Assembly: GCA_028869725.1 (NCBI GenBank)
Contig: JAGWRJ010000437.1
Location: forward strand, 1-10,777
Length of the DNA: 10,777 nucleotides
Direction of reading: 5' to 3'
Source of the DNA: Alphaproteobacteria bacterium
GTDB taxonomy: Bacteria > Pseudomonadota > Alphaproteobacteria > Micropepsales > Micropepsaceae
Shown one piece after another: positions 6,479-10,777 of this stretch. The notes below the pieces were generated by a model. It did not search any database. It was not told the origin of the DNA and saw nothing but the letters and a program-made list of their open reading frames with translations. Position 1 is the stretch's first letter, and the number at the start of each line of letters is the position of its first letter. The position numbers were made by a program, and so were the translations under genes.

Positions 6479-7033
6479 TTAATGTGCCACAGGCTCGGAC
6501 GGCTCAGCCAGAACCCGGACCTCTGCTGCAAGCTGTCCTTTGGGACCGCCATCGGCCCGGGCCAGGACTTTCTGACCTTCACGCAACTCGCGAATGCCGC
6601 AGCGACGCAATGTTTCCATGTGCACGAAAACGTCCTCACACCCAGGTCCTGGGCTCAAAAAGCCATAGCCCTTGACCCGGTTGAACCATTTGACGACCGC
6701 GACAAAGCCGTCGGGAAGACTGGGCGTGCAGGACGGCACCGCGGGTCTGGGCGCTGCGGTCGAATTGTCGAGTTCGAGGATGCGTCGGGCGTGAAGGCCC
6801 TTCGGGCCCTTGACCGCCTCGCACACGACCAGGGCGCCTTCTTGCGCCACCTTGAATCCCGATTGACGAATGCAGGACTGGTGAATGAGCACGTCACCGT
6901 CACCACCCTGCTCAGGGGTCATGAAACCATACCCCTTGGCAGCATCGAACCACTTGACGAGGCCTCGGATCTGGACGCCGGATTCGCAATCCATTCCATT
7001 GGCGCCAGCCACGCGCCCCTGTACTGTTCCCAT
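6479..7033 (-). CDS. Tandem cold-shock domain nucleic-acid-binding protein
   Basis: This 184-residue cytoplasmic protein contains two complete cold-shock domains. Domain 1 (about 22-88) has VKWFDAAKGYGFMTP with RNP1 KGYGF at 33-37 and RNP2-like DVLIH at 47-51. Domain 2 (about 110-176) has VKWFNRVKGYGFLSP with KGYGF at 121-125 and DVFVH at 134-138. A Pro/Ser/Thr-rich linker of roughly 20 residues joins them. Such proteins bind single-stranded RNA or DNA and act as RNA chaperones. The doubled form is characteristic of Alphaproteobacteria, where members can be stationary-phase rather than cold induced. The ATG at 7033 follows a G-rich stretch. A second ATG at codon 14 is possible, because the first 20 residues are poorly conserved in type and lie outside the domain. 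Confidence 0.93.
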   Translation of the reverse strand: MGTVQGRVAGANGMDCESGVQIRGLVKWFDAAKGYGFMTPEQGGDGDVLIHQSCIRQSGFKVAQEGALVVCEAVKGPKGLHARRILELDNSTAAPRPAVPSCTPSLPDGFVAVVKWFNRVKGYGFLSPGPGCEDVFVHMETLRRCGIRELREGQKVLARADGGPKGQLAAEVRVLAEPSEPVAH

Positions 7034-7185
7034 TCCCCCACGCCTTGTTATTATGTCGACAAGTACGCGTTCATAAAGTTACCACAGTCATCACCCAGCT
7101 GCAAAGACGGCCTCGGCTAAAGATTGCCGACACCGACCAAGCCGCGATAGGAACAGGGTGGTTGCGTCACCGTCGCGGAGTATTC
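7034..7185. promoter_or_regulatory. Divergent promoter region between the cold-shock gene and coxG
   Basis: The 152 bases separate divergently transcribed genes and must hold both promoters. On the minus strand a CATAAT hexamer (5 of 6 matches to the -10 consensus) lies at 7050-7055, about 17-22 bases before the cold-shock start, but no good -35 precedes it. I see no strong sigma-70 pair on the plus strand. An 8-base palindrome, TGTCGACA, occurs at 7054-7061. Confidence 0.35.
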
Positions 7186-7905
7186 ATGGATTTTTCCGGT
7201 CGCTACGAGATCCCTGCCCCGCCGCAGGCGGTCTGGGACGCCATTAACGATCCCGAGACCCTGAAGGTCTGCATTCCGGGCTGTGAGGCCGTGAGCAAAA
7301 CCGACCCCACCCATTTTGACGCCGCGGCGCGGCTCAAGATCGGGCCGGTCTCGGCCACCTTCCGCGGCAAGCTGGGCCTCGATGAGCTTGATCCACCCCA
7401 TCGCTGCGTGATGCGAGGCGAAGGTCAGGGCGGCGTTGCGGGCTTTGCCAAGGGTGAGGCTGAAGTGCGTCTTGAAGCAGTGCCTGAAGGCACGGTGCTG
7501 ACCTACACCGCCAAGGCCAATATCGGCGGCAAGCTTGCCCAAGTGGGACAGCGTCTGATTGCAAGCGCCGCCAAACAGATTGCCGACGATTTCTTCGGGC
7601 GTCTGGCCCATGAGCTTGGCGCGCCCGAGACGTCCGCGCCGGCGTCTGCCATCACCCAGGCGGCACTGCAGGCGGAGGCTATCGCCGAAGCGGAGATGCG
7701 CGCCGCCGGCGTCTCCGTCGAAACCGATGCTCTGCTCAGCGCCATACCTCCCGCAGGCGCGGACATTGGGGCGCCTGCGCGCTCCACATCGTCCCAAGGC
7801 AAAGGTACCGCTGGAGGCAGCGCAGGCGTTGCGCCGGAAATCTGGGTTGTAGGCCTCGTGGCTGTGATCATCATCCTGCTCATCCTGTTCGGACTTGTGC
7901 TGTGA
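7186..7905 (+). CDS. coxG: CoxG family SRPBCC protein with C-terminal membrane anchor
   Basis: This 239-residue protein is homologous to CO dehydrogenase subunit G. Residues 1-145 are the START/SRPBCC-fold CoxG domain: FSGRYEIPAPPQAVWDAINDPETLKVCIPGCE (3-34), then KIGPVSATFRGKLGLDE (51-67), GGVAGFAKGEAEVRLE (82-97) and ASAAKQIADDFFGRL (126-140). A low-complexity Ala/Pro/Ser linker (about 147-216) leads to one hydrophobic helix at 218-239. In Oligotropha, CoxG is implicated in anchoring CO dehydrogenase to the cytoplasmic membrane. The same role for the hydroxylase encoded here is inference. The start at 7186 is chosen because the domain begins there and GGAG lies 5 bases upstream. The frame stays open to 7045, but those codons resemble no domain. 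It opens the operon, and coxS follows after 57 bases. Confidence 0.93.
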   Translation: MDFSGRYEIPAPPQAVWDAINDPETLKVCIPGCEAVSKTDPTHFDAAARLKIGPVSATFRGKLGLDELDPPHRCVMRGEGQGGVAGFAKGEAEVRLEAVPEGTVLTYTAKANIGGKLAQVGQRLIASAAKQIADDFFGRLAHELGAPETSAPASAITQAALQAEAIAEAEMRAAGVSVETDALLSAIPPAGADIGAPARSTSSQGKGTAGGSAGVAPEIWVVGLVAVIIILLILFGLVL

Positions 7906-7950
7906 CTATGAGCCGCCTGCCCTCTGGCCTGCGTATTTCGTATCTTTATC

Positions 7951-7955
7951 AGGAG
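7951..7955 (+). promoter_or_regulatory. Strong ribosome binding site of coxS
   Basis: AGGAG sits 7 bases before the ATG at 7963 and confirms that start. Confidence 0.7.
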
Positions 7956-7962
7956 TAATCAC

Positions 7963-8426
<464 letters not shown>

Positions 8427-8430
<4 letters not shown>

Positions 8431-9230
8431 TTACCTATCCGTTCTCCTACAAGCGCGCGACCAATCTTGCTGAAGCTGAGGCGCTGCTCGCCGCCAACCC
8501 TGAAGCCAAGCTCCTGGCCGGCGGCCAGACACTGATCCCCACCATGAAGCAGCGTCTGGCCAATCCGTCGCTACTGGTCGATATCTCCGGGCTGCGCGAG
8601 CTCTCCGACATTCGCAGCGAGGGCGACCGTCTCGTTCTGGGCGCGGCGATCACCCATGCCGAAGTTGCGCGATCCGCTGACGTGCGCGCTGCAATTCCCG
8701 CGCTGGCAGAACTTGCTTCGCACATCGGCGATCCCGCGGTTCGTCACCTGGGGACCCTAGGTGGCTCCGTGGCCAACAATGACCCGGCCGCCGACTATCC
8801 GGCAGCAGTTTTGGGACTGAACGCCACTCTCATCACCGCACGACGCGAAATTCCTGCCGACGCATTCTTCACTGGCATGTTCGAAACCGCGCTCGAACCC
8901 GACGAAATCCTGCGCGCAATTGCGTTTCCGCGTCCGCAGCGTGCCGCCTATGCCAAATTTGCCAATCCGGCTTCGCGCTATGCCATGGTTGGTGTGTTCG
9001 TGGCGCAGACTGCGCAAGGGGTGCGGGTCGCAGTCACCGGTGCTGCACCCTGCGTCATGCGTATTACCGCGATGGAAAGAGCCCTCGACACCCGCTTCAG
9101 CCCTGAGGCCATCTCCGGCATCACGATCGCAGCCGATGGCCTCAACGAGGATCTTCACGGCTCGGCAGAATACCGTGCCCATCTTGTGACGGTGATGGCG
9201 AGCCGTGCGGTTAAAGCGGCACTTGCATGA
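8427..9230 (+). CDS. coxM: FAD-binding medium subunit of a CO dehydrogenase/xanthine oxidase-family hydroxylase
   Basis: This 267-residue flavoprotein subunit receives electrons from CoxS. The N-terminal FAD-binding domain contains AGGQTLIPTMKQRL (31-44) and TLGGSVANNDPAADYPAAVLGL (110-131), the two diphosphate-binding motifs (AGG-S/T and T-GG) of CoxM. The CO_deh_flav_C domain follows, with FFTGMFETALEPDEIL (147-162) and a KFANPASRYAMVGV stretch. The length is slightly below the 280-290 residues of Oligotropha CoxM but normal for short-loop members of the family. Its ATG overlaps the coxS TGA, and AAGGA lies 9 bases upstream. Its own TGA overlaps the xdhC ATG. In most operons of this family the molybdopterin subunit lies beside this gene. 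Here it does not. Confidence 0.96.
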
Positions 9231-10291
9231 GCGACGCTGCCGACATTCTCGGCATCGCCGCAAAGTGGTTCCAGGACGGCCATAAGGTTGCGCTCGGCAC
9301 GGTGATCCGTACCTGGGGGTCAGCACCGCGCCAGGCCGGAAGTCTGATCGCCATCCGTGACGATGGCGCCTTTGAGGGCTCGGTATCGGGAGGTTGCATC
9401 GAAGGCACAGTAATCGAACGTGCTGCCCAGACCATCGCCACTGGCCAGTCCCAGCAACTGGAGTTCGGGGTTGCCGACGAGCTCGCCTGGTCGGTTGGTC
9501 TCGCCTGCGGGGGGAAGATCGAAATCCTTCTGGAAGCCCTGGGAGCACAATTTAGCGCAGCCACTCTGGCCGCGGTGCAGAGCGCCCAAAAAAGCGGCCA
9601 GGCGCTTGTGCGCGCCGTTGCCCTCCGCGCTTCGCAGGAAAGACTTCTGACGCCCGGCAGTGGTTCGGATGTCCTCAGTGAGGCAGCCACGCGCGCAGCG
9701 CGACTCGACCGCGCCGAAGTAGTGCAGATCGACGGGGTAAACTGGTTTTTGAGCGTGTTCAATCCGCAGCTGGATCTGGTGATCGTAGGTGCCGCGCACA
9801 TTGCCCAGCCTCTGGCGCAGATGGCGCAACTGTGCAGCTATAGTGTTCGGATCATTGATCCTCGCACCGCCTTTGCCACATCCGAACGCTTTCCAGGTGT
9901 CGCGATCAGCCACGACTGGCCCGATGAGGAACTCGCCAGGGCACCGCTCGGGCCTCGCAGCGCTCTCGTCGCACTGACCCATGATCCCAAAATCGACGAC
10001 CCGGCGTTGCGCGTGGCCCTAACCTCGCCCTGCTTCTATGTTGGGGCCCTGGGTTCGAAAAAGACACACGCCGCCCGCCTTGCCCGTCTTGCGGCAGGCG
10101 GAATGCCTTTGGATGCCTGCACACGCATCAAAGGTCCCATCGGTCTTGCCATCGGGGCGGCAAACCCGGCCGAGATCGCGGTTGCGATCCTAGCCCAGAT
10201 CACCCAGGAGCTTCGGCTCTCATCCTCCGAGAACGCCTCTGAGCCTGCGCAACCCGCAGCAAGCGTTCGCAATCCTGGTCTGAAGAGTTAG
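9227..10291 (+). CDS. xdhC: XdhC/CoxI family molybdenum-cofactor maturation protein
   Basis: This 354-residue protein contains both XdhC halves. The N-terminal XdhC/CoxI domain has TVIRTWGSAPRQAGSLIAI (25-43), GSVSGGCIEG (51-60, with the conserved Cys57) and LACGGKIEILLEAL (92-105, Cys94). The C-terminal Rossmann domain has LVIVGAAHIAQPLA (184-197), ALTHDPKIDDPAL (249-261), YVGALGSKKTHAARLARL (271-288) and IKGPIGLAIGAANPAEIAVAIL (301-322). XdhC binds molybdenum cofactor, helps sulfurate it and hands it to the apo-enzyme. It has no subunit role in catalysis. Its translational fusion to coxM by ATGA overlap implies that a molybdenum hydroxylase large subunit exists in this genome. The last 25 residues are a Ser/Ala/Pro-rich tail without family resemblance. 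CoxF-like paralogues are an alternative label. Confidence 0.93.
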   Translation: MSDAADILGIAAKWFQDGHKVALGTVIRTWGSAPRQAGSLIAIRDDGAFEGSVSGGCIEGTVIERAAQTIATGQSQQLEFGVADELAWSVGLACGGKIEILLEALGAQFSAATLAAVQSAQKSGQALVRAVALRASQERLLTPGSGSDVLSEAATRAARLDRAEVVQIDGVNWFLSVFNPQLDLVIVGAAHIAQPLAQMAQLCSYSVRIIDPRTAFATSERFPGVAISHDWPDEELARAPLGPRSALVALTHDPKIDDPALRVALTSPCFYVGALGSKKTHAARLARLAAGGMPLDACTRIKGPIGLAIGAANPAEIAVAILAQITQELRLSSSENASEPAQPAASVRNPGLKS

Positions 10292-10374
10292 GCAGCGATA
10301 TCTTGCGACAAAGCTGGCGTCAGGGCGAAGTGCACGTCCTTGCGCCCGCGCCCATCTTGGGCTGGAGTGATGCT

Positions 10375-10777
10375 ATGGTCACCGAAGCCGCACCGCATAT
10401 CCTCATTGTGGAAGATGCGCGCGATATCCGCGAGCCTCTGGCACGCTATCTGCGCCAGCACGGCTATCGTGCCACCACCGCAGCCGATGCCGCAGCTGCG
10501 CGCAAGCTAATGCGCGTGTCCGCCATCGATCTTGTGGTACTTGACGTGATGATGCCCGGAGAAGATGGGCTCAGCCTCTGTCGTTCAATCCGTGAGACAA
10601 GCCAGATACCGGTCATCCTGCTGACCGCTCGCGGCGAAGAGGTGGATCGTATCATCGGCCTCGAAATGGGTGCGGATGATTATATTCCCAAACCATTTTC
10701 ACCACGCGAACTGGTGGCGCGCATCGCGGCCGTGCTGCGTCGAACGCAGGCGCTGCCGCCCCATCAGACGCCCCCAC
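10375..10777 (+). CDS. OmpR-type response regulator, receiver domain (runs off right edge)
   Basis: The frame starts at ATG 10375, with GGAG at 10364-10367 seven bases upstream, and stays open for 134 codons to the window end. Residues 8-122 or so are a receiver domain. Acidic pocket residues lie in HILIVEDARDIRE (8-20), the phosphoacceptor is the Asp in DLVVLDVMMPGEDG (about 53-66), the switch Thr is in VILLTARG and the invariant Lys is in GADDYIPKPF. These residues fit an active CheY-like fold, and the DYIPKPFSPRELVARIAAVLRR pattern is typical of OmpR/PhoB regulators. The DNA-binding output domain would lie to the right and is not seen. A kinase gene may follow. It begins 83 bases after xdhC with its own ribosome binding site, so cotranscription is possible but not shown. 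Confidence 0.92.
   Translation, partial: MVTEAAPHILIVEDARDIREPLARYLRQHGYRATTAADAAAARKLMRVSAIDLVVLDVMMPGEDGLSLCRSIRETSQIPVILLTARGEEVDRIIGLEMGADDYIPKPFSPRELVARIAAVLRRTQALPPHQTPP

Noticed and set aside
6404..7120. 238-codon plus-strand frame
   Set aside because: It is antisense to the tandem cold-shock gene, which has two intact KGYGF motifs.
7045..7185. 47-codon upstream extension of coxG
   Set aside because: The SRPBCC domain begins exactly at the ATG 7186, which has GGAG five bases upstream. The extension overlaps the promoter region and shows no domain.
7117..7797. 226-codon minus-strand frame opposite coxG
   Set aside because: It is a shadow of a well-conserved plus-strand gene with no family signature of its own.
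8757..9548. 263-codon minus-strand frame opposite coxM and xdhC
   Set aside because: The product is Arg/Cys/His-rich noise. The plus-strand genes carry the conserved FAD and XdhC motifs.

Overview
The window looks like chromosomal DNA of an alphaproteobacterium. The evidence is the protein families and gene order rather than any ribosomal marker. A tandem two-domain cold-shock protein followed by a secreted DUF192 protein is a common alphaproteobacterial pairing. The CO-dehydrogenase-type genes (coxG, coxS, coxM, xdhC) and the GC-rich codon use fit the same group. I cannot name a genus. No rRNA, tRNA, CRISPR array or insertion sequence was recognised.

Left part (about 1-5640, all real genes on the minus strand). 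A compact five-gene operon is read right to left from a promoter near 5606-5637. In order it encodes a periplasmic LolA-like carrier (5521-4769), two related FtsX/LolC-type ABC permeases (4765-3545 and 3548-2322), a LolD/MacB-type ATPase (2303-1587) and a signal-peptide-bearing outer-membrane beta-barrel (1590-346). Spacings are 3, -4, 18 and -4 bases, so translation is tightly coupled. The set has the parts list of the Lol lipoprotein pathway, but with a dedicated barrel in place of LolB. I read it as a self-contained inner-membrane to outer-membrane export route with unknown cargo. A perfect -35 hexamer embedded in an 18-base inverted repeat suggests repression, possibly by a TetR-type regulator that is not in the window. 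Several spot-counted lines in this block have clearly lower GC than lines in the cox block. Bases 1-345 are largely non-coding, with hairpins and perhaps the 3' tail of a rightward gene.

Middle (5946-7033, minus strand). A tandem cold-shock-domain protein sits upstream of an exported DUF192 protein, probably in one transcript. The 418-base gap at 5528-5945 holds the promoter of the export operon and a small hairpin just after the DUF192 gene.

Right part (7186-10777, plus strand). coxG, coxS, coxM and xdhC form an operon: a membrane-anchored SRPBCC protein, the [2Fe-2S] subunit, the FAD subunit and a molybdenum-cofactor insertion factor of a xanthine oxidase-family molybdenum hydroxylase. coxS-coxM and coxM-xdhC overlap by ATGA. 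The catalytic molybdopterin subunit (coxL) is absent from the operon, so either it lies elsewhere or the module works without its usual partner. An OmpR-type response regulator begins at 10375 and runs off the right edge.

The two points most worth a second look are the Lol-like export operon with its own outer-membrane barrel and operator, and the coxL-less hydroxylase operon.
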